This document shows positions 40,097 to 49,137 of a stretch of DNA of 64,000 bases, one piece after another. The DNA is from Plantibacter sp. VKM Ac-2880 (lineage in GTDB: Bacteria > Actinomycetota > Actinomycetes > Actinomycetales > Microbacteriaceae), in assembly GCF_015351235.1 (NCBI RefSeq), contig NZ_JADKSJ010000001.1, forward strand, positions 2,063,668 through 2,127,667, read 5' to 3'. Position 1 is the stretch's first letter, and each line of letters opens with the position of its first letter. The position numbers and the translations under genes are program-made. Below the pieces are notes generated by a model that was not told the DNA's origin, searched no databases, and was given only the letters and a program-made list of their open reading frames with translations.

Positions 40097-40114
40097 CGGT
40101 CGCCCCCGCGACCG
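40097..40114 (+). terminator. Hairpin after the permease genes
   Basis: CGGTCGC (40097-40103) pairs with GCGACCG (40108-40114), loop CCCC. It lies 6 nt after the stop and may be a partial terminator before the GH43 gene. Confidence 0.5.
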
Positions 40115-40172
40115 CAGCACCACCGTTCCATCCCCGCTCGACAACGAAGCCGAACCAGGAGAACCCACCCCC

Positions 40173-43100
40173 ATGCCTCAACTGCGCCTCAAAACGGTCG
40201 TCGCGGCCTCCGTCGCGGCCCTGATCCTGCCGCTCGTCGGCGTCTCCGGCGCTGCCGCCGCAGCACCGGGGAGCGCCCAGACGGCCACCTCCCAGACGGG
40301 TCTCCGAGCCGCCCCCACAGCGCAGGAGGCGTTGGACGCCGCTGCCGCCTCCCTCTCGATCGCCAACGTCGACGACGTCCGCGGCAACCTGACGCTGCCC
40401 GGCGCTCCGGAGGGCACAACCATCGAGTGGATGTCCTCCGATCCCGCCGTGATCGCCACGGACGGGGTCGTCTCGCGGCCCGCCACCGACACCGCCGTCA
40501 CCCTGACCGCCACACTGCGGCAGGGCGAGGCCACCGCGACGCGCGAGTTCACGGCGACCGTCCGCGCCGCGATCGCGACGCCCGACTACGAGGGCTACGC
40601 CTTCGCCTACTTCACCGGCAACTCCCTCGCCGGCGAGAACATCTACTTCGCCGCGAGTGACGGCAACAACGCGCTCGACTGGAACGAACTCAACGCCGGA
40701 CGCCCGGTCCTCACCTCCGACGAGGGGACGAAGGGGCTGCGCGACCCGTTCCTCATCCGCTCTCCCGAGGGCGACACCTTCTACCTCATCGCGACCGACC
40801 TCTCGATCGGCAGTGGCACGTCCTGGGGTGACTCCGTCCGCCAGGGCAGCCACTACCTCGAGGTGTGGGAGTCCCACGACCTCGTGACCTGGTCCGACCA
40901 ACGGCACATCGAGGTCGCGCCCGACAACGCTGGCAACACCTGGGCACCCGAGGCCTACTACGACGACACCATCGGTGCCTACGTCGTGTTCTGGGCCTCG
41001 TCGCTCTACGGGGCCGACGACCCGGACCACAGCGGGAACAGCTACCACCGCATGATGTACGCGACCACCCGTGACTTCACGACCTTCAGCGAGCCGCAGG
41101 TCTGGCAGGACCAGGGCGTCTCGCGGATCGACTCCACGGTCATCAAGTCGAGCGACACCTACTACCGCTTCACCAAGGACGAGGGTGCCGGTGGCACCGG
41201 GTGCGCCGACATCATCCAGGAGTCCTCGACGGACCTGCGGGCCACGCTCGAGTCCTGGACGGTGCTCGACAGCTGCATCGGTCGCGACGCCGGCACGAGC
41301 GCGGTCGAGGGGCCGACGGCGTTCGCCGCCAACCCCGGCGACGTCAACGGCGACAAGTTCTACCTCTTCGTCGACGAGTACGGCGGACGCGGCTACATCC
41401 CGCTCGAGACCGAGGACATCGCGAACCCGGACTGGCAGGTCGCGAAGGACTACGACCTCCCCGCCAGCCCGCGGCACGGCACGGTGCTCCCCGTGACGGC
41501 GGCCGAACTGCAGCAGCTCCAGGACAGCCTCGGCGGCGTCGCCGAACCGGTGCCCGCGAACGAGGACGGCGAGATCGTCCGCTACGACTTCGCCGGATCC
41601 GCGGGATCGACCCTGAACGACGTGTCCGGCAACGGGCTCGACGCCACGGTCGAAGGTGGCGCGTCCTTCGCCGACGGCGCACTGCAGCTCGACGGCGGCG
41701 ACGACTACGTCAAGCTGCCCGACAACCTGCTCGCCGGCGTGACCGACGTCACCGTGGAGGCCCAGGTCTGGATCGACCCGACGCAGGCCAACCCGTACTT
41801 CATCTACGGGCTCGGGAACACCACCGACGGCTCCGGGAACGGCTACCTGTTCAGCACCGGGAACGCGTACCGGACGAGTCTCGCGACCGGCAACTGGAGC
41901 ACCGAGCAGACCGTGTCGCAGGGCAAGGACCTCACGCGCGGACGCTGGGTCACGCTGACCTACACGCTGCAGGGCACGACGGCGACGATCTACCTCGACG
42001 GGATCGCCGTCGGGACCGGGACCGTCACGTCCGATCCGGGTGACATCGGCGCCGGATGGACGAGCGCCAACTACCTCGGTCGTTCCAACTACGACGGCGA
42101 CAACCGGCTGAAGGGTGCATTCCGCGAGTTCGCGATCTACAACCGGGCGCTCTCGGCGGAGGAGGTGCTCGCCGCATCCGGGAACACCGCCGCACTCACC
42201 GACATCGGTCTCGAGGAGGACGTGCTGAAGGCCGCGCCGATCGTCGACGACGACCGCCACGAGGTCGTCTTCCCGGTCCAGCCTGGAACGGACCGCACGG
42301 CGCTCAGCCCGACCTTCACGACCGTGGCCGGGGTCACGGCGAGCCCCGCCTCGGGGACCGCCATCGACCTGAGCAGCCCGGCCACCGTGACGCTCACGCC
42401 GACCTCCGGCGACCCGGTCACCTGGACGATGCGCGCGGTCGAGATGAAGAGCCCGGTCATCCCGGGCCTCTACGCCGATCCGAACATCTTCACCTGGGGC
42501 GACACGTACTACATCTACGCCACGACCGACGGTTTCGCTGGTTGGGGTGGCAAGGAGTTCTTCGTCTGGTCGTCCAAGGACCTCGTCGACTGGGAACGCT
42601 CGGCGGAGCCGATCCTGACCCTCGACGGCGCGAACGGGAACGTGCCGTGGGCCACGGGCAACGCCTGGGCGCCGACGATCGGTGAGAAGAACGGCAAGTT
42701 CTTCTTCTACTTCAGCGGCCACAACCCCACCGTCGATCGGAAGACCATCGGTGTCGCCGTCGCGGACAGCCCCTCCGGCCCGTTCACGGCGCAGGCGGAT
42801 GCGATGATCCTGAACGACGAGGCGGTGACCTCGGGACAGGCGATCGACCCGGCCACCTTCACCGACCCGGTGACAGGGAAGAGCTACCTGTTCTGGGGCA
42901 ACGGTTCGCCCGTGTACGCGGAGCTGTCGGACGACATGCTCTCGATCAAGGCGGACACGCTCAAGCGGATCGACGGTTTGACCGACTTCCGTGAAGGCGC
43001 CTTCGTCAACTACCGGGACGGCCTGTACCACCTGACCTACTCGATCGACGACACCGGTTCGGAGAACTACCGGGTCGGCTACGCGACGGCGACGAGCGTC

Positions 43101-43799
43101 GACGGGCCGTGGACCGCCCACGGAGTGATCCTGCAGAAGCGACCGGAACTCGGCATCCTCGCCACCGGGCACAGCTCGATCCTGAACGTGCCGGGCACCG
43201 ACGACTGGTACATCGTCTACCACCGGTTCGCCATCCCGGGCGGTGACGGCCAGCACCGCGAGACGACGATCGACCGGCTGACGTTCGACCCGGAGACCGG
43301 CCTGATGAATCCGGTCGTCCCGACCCTCGAGAGCGTGGGTCCGCAGCGGATCGCGGTCCCCGGCACCGAGGGGACGCTGACGATCGATGCGGCGTCGGTG
43401 CGGGTCGGCGCGACGTTCTCGGTGTCCGGCTCCGGCTTCACCGCGGGGGAGCAGGTGCGGCTCACCCTCTTCTCCACCCCGACGGCGCTCGGGACGGTCG
43501 TCGCGGACGCTTCGGGTGCGTTCACGACCACGTTGCGGGTTCCCGCATCGGTGGACCCCGGTGCCCACACGCTGCAGGCACTGGGCGCGGACTCCGGGAT
43601 CACGGCGGAGGCGGCGCTGACCGTCCTGGCTGCCGACGGGAGTCCGACCGCCGGAACGCCGGCCGCGGGCGGGACCGGGCCGGGCTCGCTCTCGACCACC
43701 GGTGTCTCGGTCGTCGGGTTCCTGGGTCTGGCAGGCCTGCTCCTCGCGGTCGGCGCCTGGTTGGTCGTCCGTCGCCGCCGAGCGGCTGAGGCGCGCTGA
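40173..43799 (+). CDS. Secreted, wall-anchored double GH43 glycosidase with LamG and Ig-like modules
   Basis: A 1208-residue extracellular enzyme. Modules: signal peptide (1-31); atrophied bacterial Ig-like domain (about 50-133); first GH43 propeller (138-450: LRDPFL, WAPEAYYDD, EGPTAF for the Asp/Asp/Glu triad); LamG/concanavalin domain (466-660); linker domain; second GH43 propeller (765-1046: YADPNIF, WAPTIG, EGAFVNY); Ig-like domain (1067-1151); then LSTTG, a membrane span and RRRRAAEAR, a sortase-type anchor. GH43 enzymes cleave arabinofuranosides, arabinan or xylosides; two sites suggest debranching plus backbone cleavage. ATG 40173 follows CCAGGAGAA. It lies just after the furanose permeases, feeding released sugars to them. 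Confidence 0.9.
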   Translation: MPQLRLKTVVAASVAALILPLVGVSGAAAAAPGSAQTATSQTGLRAAPTAQEALDAAAASLSIANVDDVRGNLTLPGAPEGTTIEWMSSDPAVIATDGVVSRPATDTAVTLTATLRQGEATATREFTATVRAAIATPDYEGYAFAYFTGNSLAGENIYFAASDGNNALDWNELNAGRPVLTSDEGTKGLRDPFLIRSPEGDTFYLIATDLSIGSGTSWGDSVRQGSHYLEVWESHDLVTWSDQRHIEVAPDNAGNTWAPEAYYDDTIGAYVVFWASSLYGADDPDHSGNSYHRMMYATTRDFTTFSEPQVWQDQGVSRIDSTVIKSSDTYYRFTKDEGAGGTGCADIIQESSTDLRATLESWTVLDSCIGRDAGTSAVEGPTAFAANPGDVNGDKFYLFVDEYGGRGYIPLETEDIANPDWQVAKDYDLPASPRHGTVLPVTAAELQQLQDSLGGVAEPVPANEDGEIVRYDFAGSAGSTLNDVSGNGLDATVEGGASFADGALQLDGGDDYVKLPDNLLAGVTDVTVEAQVWIDPTQANPYFIYGLGNTTDGSGNGYLFSTGNAYRTSLATGNWSTEQTVSQGKDLTRGRWVTLTYTLQGTTATIYLDGIAVGTGTVTSDPGDIGAGWTSANYLGRSNYDGDNRLKGAFREFAIYNRALSAEEVLAASGNTAALTDIGLEEDVLKAAPIVDDDRHEVVFPVQPGTDRTALSPTFTTVAGVTASPASGTAIDLSSPATVTLTPTSGDPVTWTMRAVEMKSPVIPGLYADPNIFTWGDTYYIYATTDGFAGWGGKEFFVWSSKDLVDWERSAEPILTLDGANGNVPWATGNAWAPTIGEKNGKFFFYFSGHNPTVDRKTIGVAVADSPSGPFTAQADAMILNDEAVTSGQAIDPATFTDPVTGKSYLFWGNGSPVYAELSDDMLSIKADTLKRIDGLTDFREGAFVNYRDGLYHLTYSIDDTGSENYRVGYATATSVDGPWTAHGVILQKRPELGILATGHSSILNVPGTDDWYIVYHRFAIPGGDGQHRETTIDRLTFDPETGLMNPVVPTLESVGPQRIAVPGTEGTLTIDAASVRVGATFSVSGSGFTAGEQVRLTLFSTPTALGTVVADASGAFTTTLRVPASVDPGAHTLQALGADSGITAEAALTVLAADGSPTAGTPAAGGTGPGSLSTTGVSVVGFLGLAGLLLAVGAWLVVRRRRAAEAR

Positions 43800-43820
43800 T
43801 CGGGGCACCGGATGGCCGTT

Positions 43821-43848
43821 CGGCCGGGGAGTCACACCGCCCCGGCCG
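43821..43848 (+). terminator. Terminator hairpin after the GH43 gene
   Basis: CGGCCGGGG (43821-43829) pairs perfectly with CCCCGGCCG (43840-43848) around a 10-nt loop. Confidence 0.6.
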
Positions 43849-43881
43849 GACGGTCGGCCGGTGCTGCGACAATCAGGGATC

Positions 43882-44547
43882 ATGACCGACACGAGCACCT
43901 CCACGATCGATGCCGTGTGCTGGGACTGGAACGGCACCCTGCTCGACGACGTCGGGGTCGCGCGCGCCGCGATGGACCTGGTCCTCGCCGGTCGGGGCTT
44001 ACCTGGGTTCGTCGACGAGGCCGCGTACCGGCGGGTGTTCGGGTTCCCGATCCGCGACTTCTACGAGCGGGTCGGCATCAGTGGAGCTGACTTCGTCGCG
44101 GCGGCCGACGAGTATCTGGCCCGGTTCGCCATCGGTGTCGACACCGCGTCCCTCCACCCGGACGCGCTGCAAACGCTCGAGGCGGTGGACGCGCTCGGTG
44201 TCGAACAGGTCCTCATCTCGGCGACCCCTGAGGCTGTGCTCGAACGTCAACTGGCACCACATGCCCTGACGCGTCACTTCTCCGGTGTCCACGGCATCAC
44301 CGACGTCTACCATGCGTCCAAAGAGCAGGTCGTCGGCTCCTGGCTGGCGGCCTCTGGGCATCACCCGTCGCGCGTCGTCATGGTGGGGGACACGAATCAC
44401 GACGAGGAGATCGCCGAGCTCCTCGGGGTCCGCTTCGTCCGCTTCCGCAACGGACACCAGGACCCGCCCGCCCACGGACGCCACCCGGTGATCGACGGCT
44501 TGAGCGAGCTCGTTCCCGAGCTCACCCGGGGGAACCCGGGCGACTGA
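43882..44547 (+). CDS. HAD-superfamily hydrolase, phosphoglycolate-phosphatase-like
   Basis: A 221-residue phosphatase-like protein. Motif I is CWDWNGTLLDD; the nucleophile Asp is present but the usual second Asp is Asn, as in the 'WDWNGTL' actinobacterial subgroup. Motif II is LISATPE, and motif III/IV HASKEQVVGSWL...VVMVGDTNHDEEIA. The cap domain lies at about residues 20-85. Likely a small sugar-phosphate or nucleotide phosphatase; the Asn suggests altered chemistry. ATG 43882 is isolated between the GH43 terminator and the convergent ROK gene. Confidence 0.8.
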   Translation: MTDTSTSTIDAVCWDWNGTLLDDVGVARAAMDLVLAGRGLPGFVDEAAYRRVFGFPIRDFYERVGISGADFVAAADEYLARFAIGVDTASLHPDALQTLEAVDALGVEQVLISATPEAVLERQLAPHALTRHFSGVHGITDVYHASKEQVVGSWLAASGHHPSRVVMVGDTNHDEEIAELLGVRFVRFRNGHQDPPAHGRHPVIDGLSELVPELTRGNPGD

Positions 44548-44556
44548 GCGCGGAAC

Positions 44557-45756
44557 TTAGCGCGCAAGGTCGATGCGCAGCGCGTTGCGCCGGACGTGGT
44601 CGACGGCGGTGGCGACCGCCCCCTGCGCCACGATGTCCGCACCGAGTGCCGACGCCACGAGCAGCGGCGGCTCGGCGCTCATGTACCCGGGGAGGCGCTC
44701 CGAAGCGATCCCGAGCAGCAAGGACATCGAGGGGGCGATGGCGCCGGCGAACACGATCCGTTCCACATCCAGGAGTCCGCCCAGGACGGCACTCATCCGT
44801 GCGACGCGGTCGGCCAACCGCCGGACCAGGTCGAGCGCCGCTTCGTCGCCATCATCGGCAGCCGCCAGGACCGACGACGCGTCGACCCGCTCGACCGGGA
44901 GTCGGCTCAGCGGGCTGCTCTCGGGCAGGCCGCCGCTCTCGCGATGGGCACGACCCCAGTCGCGGAGGACCGCGGCGAAGCCCCGCGCGGAACCGACACC
45001 GTCGACGAGGTCGAGGAGATGCAGTTCGCCCGCGCGCCCTCGGCCGCGCACGAGACGCCCGTCGAGGACGTAGCCGGCGCCGAGCCGTTCGCCCGTCATC
45101 ACGGTGATGTAGGAGTCGAGGCCCGCACCCGCACCGAGCGCGCCCTCCGCCACCGCGGCGAGGTTGGCGTCGTTGTCCGTGAGCACCACGCAGCCGTGGT
45201 CGCGGAGGCGTTCGCCGAGCCGTGGGTTCATGCGCTCCCAGAAGACGTTGCCCTCGGGTGAGCGACCGAGCGCATCGATCGGAGCGGGCACGCCGAGCGT
45301 GATGCAGAGCGGCCGGCCGACGCCGTCGGACTGCAGGACCTCGGTGATCGCCGCGTCGACCACGGAGACGCGTTCCTCCGCGTCGGTGGCCGGGTCGATC
45401 GCCCGATGCGAGCGCGCCAGTTCCCGTCCACGCAGATCCGCGGCGATCGTCGTGATGGAGTGGGCGCCCGCGTCGACGCCCACGACGACCCCGGCCGCAT
45501 CGTGCAGTTCGTATCGTCGCGCGGGGCGCCCCTTGCGATACGCGACGCCCGCCTGCCGTGCGTCGTCGAGTTCGGTGAACCAGCCGAGGTCGATCAGGTC
45601 GTCGCAGAGGGCGATCGCCGTGGATCGGGACAGGCCGGTCGCCGCCATGACGTCGGCGGCGGTGAACGCCGACTCGGCCCAGGCGTGGGCCAGGACGGCG
45701 GCGAGGTTCGTGGCTCGTTGCACCGGAGGTCCGGTGAGGCTCGTCGTCGTGTCCAT
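44557..45756 (-). CDS. ROK-family transcriptional regulator
   Basis: A 399-residue regulator (ATG 45756; a TTG at 45765 is possible). Residues 15-65 form the winged helix (FTAADVMAATGLSRSTAIALCDDLIDLGWF). The rest is a ROK/hexokinase-like domain with VVGVDAGAHS, ITLGVPAPID and TDNDANLAAVAEGALGAG. The usual zinc motif CxCGxxGCxE of NagC/Mlc-type ROK proteins is absent at GELHLLDLVDG. It is divergent from an oligosaccharide transporter and alpha-glucosidase, its likely targets, with a glucose or maltose-type sugar as effector. Confidence 0.85.
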   Translation of the reverse strand: MDTTTSLTGPPVQRATNLAAVLAHAWAESAFTAADVMAATGLSRSTAIALCDDLIDLGWFTELDDARQAGVAYRKGRPARRYELHDAAGVVVGVDAGAHSITTIAADLRGRELARSHRAIDPATDAEERVSVVDAAITEVLQSDGVGRPLCITLGVPAPIDALGRSPEGNVFWERMNPRLGERLRDHGCVVLTDNDANLAAVAEGALGAGAGLDSYITVMTGERLGAGYVLDGRLVRGRGRAGELHLLDLVDGVGSARGFAAVLRDWGRAHRESGGLPESSPLSRLPVERVDASSVLAAADDGDEAALDLVRRLADRVARMSAVLGGLLDVERIVFAGAIAPSMSLLLGIASERLPGYMSAEPPLLVASALGADIVAQGAVATAVDHVRRNALRIDLAR

Positions 45757-45937
45757 GAGCGTCAACGATATCGGTCCGGGGCGCAGCCGGACGGCACCGC
45801 TCCGGCCGGCGCGCTCGACCGTGAACGATCACGCCCGCGCGGCTCGGATCGGCGTGATCCAACCGATGCTTGACCCTGCCGCGTGCGGATGGCAGAGTGT
45901 CCGACATGAGTTGATTTGCTCTCTGTATTTAGTCAGT

Positions 45938-45951
45938 GGTCCGATCGGACC
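45938..45951. promoter_or_regulatory. 14-bp perfect palindrome in the 5' leader of the sugar transporter operon
   Basis: GGTCCGATCGGACC is a perfect palindrome, 13 nt upstream of the binding-protein ATG. Its position suits an operator that blocks transcription or initiation. TTGACC at 45870-45875 with a weak CAGAGT 17 nt later (45893-45898) is a possible promoter. Confidence 0.5.
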
Positions 45952-45964
45952 GCGTGGAAGGACA

Positions 45965-47266
45965 ATGATGTCGAACCAACTGAAACGCGCGTTACGCGTC
46001 ACGGCGGGGGTGGCGAGCGGCCTCCTGGTCGCGACCACGCTCGTCGCCTGCTCGAGCGACGGCCGGGAGACCGTCCACTTCACCTTCAGCAAGCGCGAGG
46101 CGTTCACCTTCATGAACGAAGCCGTCGCCGACTACAACGCCTCGCAGCAGCAGTACGAGGTCGTGATGGACACCTCGGGGCCCGACCCGCTCGCTGCGAG
46201 CTTCGTGCGAGGCAACCCGCCGGACCTCATGCTCTCGAACTACAACCACGAGGTCTCCCGCTTCGTGGAGCGGTGTGCGCTGTCCGACCTCTCCGACACG
46301 GCGGCCGCGGCCACCATCCGGGACGACCTCCAGCCGTTGCTCGACCAGTACGGCGTCTGCGAGGGGCGCACGAGTGCGCTGCCCTACTCGGTGATGGCCG
46401 CCTCCGTCATCTACAACAAGACGATCTTCGCCGAGAACGGCCTCGAGGTGCCGACGACGTGGAGCGAACTCATCGCCGTCTCCGACGCCCTCAAGGCCGC
46501 CGGGGTGGCACCGTTCTACGCGACGTTCGCCGACGCCTGGACCGCCAACCAGGGCTGGTTCGACTACGCGGTCGGCGGGGCCGTCGACATCCCCGAGTTC
46601 TACGACCAGCTCGCCGAAGAGGGCACCGAGGTCGGGCCGGACGCCCCGGTCTCCTTCGAGAAGGACTTCCTCGAGCCCGTCGAGAAGATGCAGTTGCTGG
46701 CGAAGGAGTACACGCAGCCTGATGCGCCGAGTCGCACCTACGACGCCGGCAACGTCGCGTTCGCCGAAGGCCAGGGCGCCATGTACCTCCAGGGACCGTG
46801 GGCGTTCAGCCAGATCGAACTCACCGCGCCCGACCTGGACCTCGGCACCTTCCCCCTGCCGATGACGGAGGACCCGAAGGACCTGAAGGTCCGCGTGAAC
46901 CTCGACCTCGTGACGATCATCCCCGAGGAGGCGAAGAACCCGAAGGGTGCCCGAGACTTCCTCGAGTACCTGTACCAGCCGGAGGTCATCCAGGCGTACA
47001 ACGAGTCGCAGCTCGGCTTCGTCCCGACGGACGACGGCACGGCTCCCGACGACCCGCGGGTGGCCGGGATGATCCCGTACTACGACGCCGGTGCGTTCTA
47101 CCAGGGCCCCGGCGTGCTCAACCCGCGTGCCATCCCGACCGAGAACTACGCGCAATCGCTGGTCCTCGGCACCAACGCGGCGTCGATGCTCCGCACCATG
47201 GACGCTGACTGGGCCAGGCTCGCGTTCAGACAGCCGCCCGTGTCGGCCAAGGAGGGATCCGAATGA
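45965..47266 (+). CDS. Carbohydrate ABC transporter substrate-binding lipoprotein (CUT1)
   Basis: A 433-residue lipoprotein. After a basic N-terminus and hydrophobic core the lipobox is VAC. The mature part has the family-1 solute-binding fold (LPYSVMAASVIYNKTIFAENGLEVPTTWSELI; YDAGNVAFAEGQGAMYLQGPW; NLDLVTIIPEEAKNPKGARDFLEYL), as in maltose/trehalose/oligosaccharide-binding proteins. ATG 45965 follows GGAAGGA. It heads a coupled operon with two permeases and an alpha-glucosidase, so an alpha-glucoside is the likely ligand. Confidence 0.9.
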   Translation: MMSNQLKRALRVTAGVASGLLVATTLVACSSDGRETVHFTFSKREAFTFMNEAVADYNASQQQYEVVMDTSGPDPLAASFVRGNPPDLMLSNYNHEVSRFVERCALSDLSDTAAAATIRDDLQPLLDQYGVCEGRTSALPYSVMAASVIYNKTIFAENGLEVPTTWSELIAVSDALKAAGVAPFYATFADAWTANQGWFDYAVGGAVDIPEFYDQLAEEGTEVGPDAPVSFEKDFLEPVEKMQLLAKEYTQPDAPSRTYDAGNVAFAEGQGAMYLQGPWAFSQIELTAPDLDLGTFPLPMTEDPKDLKVRVNLDLVTIIPEEAKNPKGARDFLEYLYQPEVIQAYNESQLGFVPTDDGTAPDDPRVAGMIPYYDAGAFYQGPGVLNPRAIPTENYAQSLVLGTNAASMLRTMDADWARLAFRQPPVSAKEGSE

Positions 47267-48174
47267 GCGCCACCACCGCCATCGTGACCGGGGGAGACCC
47301 GAAGGTCCGCCGCAGCCGCAAGCGCGTCGAACCGATCTACTACCTGTTCCTCTTCCCGGCCGTCGTCCTGTTCACGCTCGCGATCACCGTCCCCGGTGTC
47401 GTCGGCATCGTCTTCAGCTTCACCGACTCCATCGGCATCGGCGACTACGAGTTCATCGGGTTCACGAACTACATCGCAGCGTTCAGCGACCCCGCGATCC
47501 TCACCAGCTTCCTCTTCACCTTCGGGTTCTCGCTCGTGACGGTGATCGTGGTGAACGTCATCGCGTTCCTGCTCGCCGTGGGACTGACCTCGAAGATCAA
47601 GTTCAAGATGGGACTCCGCGGGGTCTTCGTCATCCCGATGGTGATCTCGGGCATCATCATCGCGTACGTGTTCCAGTTCCTGTTCATGAACTCGGTGCCG
47701 TCCGCCGGTTCCGCGCTGGGGATCCCCTTCCTCGAGACGAGCATCCTCTCCAACCCGGACCTCGCCTGGCTCGGCATCGTCATCGTCACGGCATGGCAGT
47801 CGATCCCCGGCACGCTGCTCATCTACATCGCCGGCCTGCTCGCGGTGCCCGGTGACGTGTACGAGGCGGCGTCTCTGGACGGCGCGAACAAGCGTCAGCA
47901 GCTGCTGCGGATCACGCTGCCGCTCGTGATGGGGTACGTCGTCATCAACGTGATCCTCGGCTTCAAGAACTACCTGAACGCCTACGACATCATCGTCGGC
48001 CTGACGAACGGTGGTCCCGGTACCTCCACGCGGAGCATCTCGATGACCATCATCCGTGGGTTCCAGACCGGTGACTACGCCTACCAGATGGCCACGGCGA
48101 CCCTCTTCTTCATCATCACGATCATCATCGCCCTCGTGCAACTGTCGGCGACGCGCGGAAGGAACGCACTCTGA
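47263..48174 (+). CDS. Carbohydrate ABC transporter permease (MalF/LacF-like)
   Basis: A 303-residue permease with six predicted helices (IYYLFLFPAVVLFTLAITVPGVVGIVF at the N-terminus) and the EAA coupling loop YEAASLDGANKRQQLLRITLPL. Its ATG overlaps the binding-protein stop by 4 bp, and its stop overlaps the second permease by 1 bp (TGATG). Confidence 0.93.
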   Translation: MSATTAIVTGGDPKVRRSRKRVEPIYYLFLFPAVVLFTLAITVPGVVGIVFSFTDSIGIGDYEFIGFTNYIAAFSDPAILTSFLFTFGFSLVTVIVVNVIAFLLAVGLTSKIKFKMGLRGVFVIPMVISGIIIAYVFQFLFMNSVPSAGSALGIPFLETSILSNPDLAWLGIVIVTAWQSIPGTLLIYIAGLLAVPGDVYEAASLDGANKRQQLLRITLPLVMGYVVINVILGFKNYLNAYDIIVGLTNGGPGTSTRSISMTIIRGFQTGDYAYQMATATLFFIITIIIALVQLSATRGRNAL

Positions 48175-49067
48175 TGGCCACCCCGACCGCACTCAGCACC
48201 CGATCCATCACGACGGCGAACGCCAGCACGAAGCAACGCACGAAGGGGGAGCGCGTCAGTTGGTCGACGACGGTCATCCTGCTGCTCTGCGCCGTGACGG
48301 TGCTCCTGCCGCTGTACGTGACCATCTCGATGGCGTTCAAGACCGACACGCAATCGGTCGACGGGAACGCCTTCTCCCTGCCCGCACCGTTCAGCATCGA
48401 CGGGTTCGTCCAAGCGTGGACGCTCACGAAGTTCCCCGTGGGCTTCGCGATGTCGCTCCTCGTGACCGCGGGGACCGTGGTGGCGACGATCATCCTGGCG
48501 TCCTTCGCGGCGTACGCGATCGTGCGCAACTGGGACCGCCGACTGTTCCGCTTCTCGTTCTTCTACCTGCTCGCGGCGATGTTCATCCCGTTCCCGGTGG
48601 TGGCGCTCCCGCAGATCCAGCTCACCGGCCGCGTCGGACTCGACAACCCGTTCGGGGTGATCATCCTCGCGACGATGTTCCAGCTGAGTTTCAGCGTGCT
48701 GTTGTTCACGGCGTTCCTCCGGTCGATCCCGATCGAGCTCGAGGAGAGCGCCCGGATCGACGGCGCGAGCACCTGGCAGACGTTCTGGCGGCTCATCTTC
48801 CCGCTCCTGGCACCGATGAGTGCGACGGTCGGCATCTTCGCGTTCCTGTACGCCTGGAACGACTTCATGATGCCGTCGCTGATCATCTCGGATGCGAGCC
48901 TGCAGACCCTCCCGGTGCGGCAGAACCTCTTCCAGACGCAGTTCAGCAGCAACTACAACGTCGCCTTCGCCTCCTACCTCATGGCCATGGCGCCGGCCAT
49001 CATCGCCTACCTGTTCGCGCAGCGCTGGGTCATGTCCGGGGTGACCCAGGGGGCGGTCAAGGGATGA
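48174..49067 (+). CDS. Carbohydrate ABC transporter permease (MalG/LacG-like)
   Basis: A 297-residue permease with six helices and EAA loop EESARIDGASTWQTFWRLIFPLLAP. The first cytoplasmic segment is long and polar (SITTANASTKQRTKGERVSW). It is translationally coupled to the first permease. No ATPase gene is in this operon; a shared MsiK/MalK-type ATPase encoded elsewhere is expected, as in many actinobacteria. Confidence 0.93.
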   Translation: MATPTALSTRSITTANASTKQRTKGERVSWSTTVILLLCAVTVLLPLYVTISMAFKTDTQSVDGNAFSLPAPFSIDGFVQAWTLTKFPVGFAMSLLVTAGTVVATIILASFAAYAIVRNWDRRLFRFSFFYLLAAMFIPFPVVALPQIQLTGRVGLDNPFGVIILATMFQLSFSVLLFTAFLRSIPIELEESARIDGASTWQTFWRLIFPLLAPMSATVGIFAFLYAWNDFMMPSLIISDASLQTLPVRQNLFQTQFSSNYNVAFASYLMAMAPAIIAYLFAQRWVMSGVTQGAVKG

Positions 49068-49137
49068 CGTCGGGATCTCGACGCTGAACCGACACCGCAA
49101 TGCCATCACGACTCGAGAGACCGAAGGACCGCACGCC

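Noticed and set aside
39726-43937. A 1403-codon minus-strand frame opposite the GH43 gene
   Set aside because: Residue composition (Arg/Gly/Val-rich, no motif) is that of an antisense shadow. The plus strand carries clear GH43 motifs, signal peptide and anchor.
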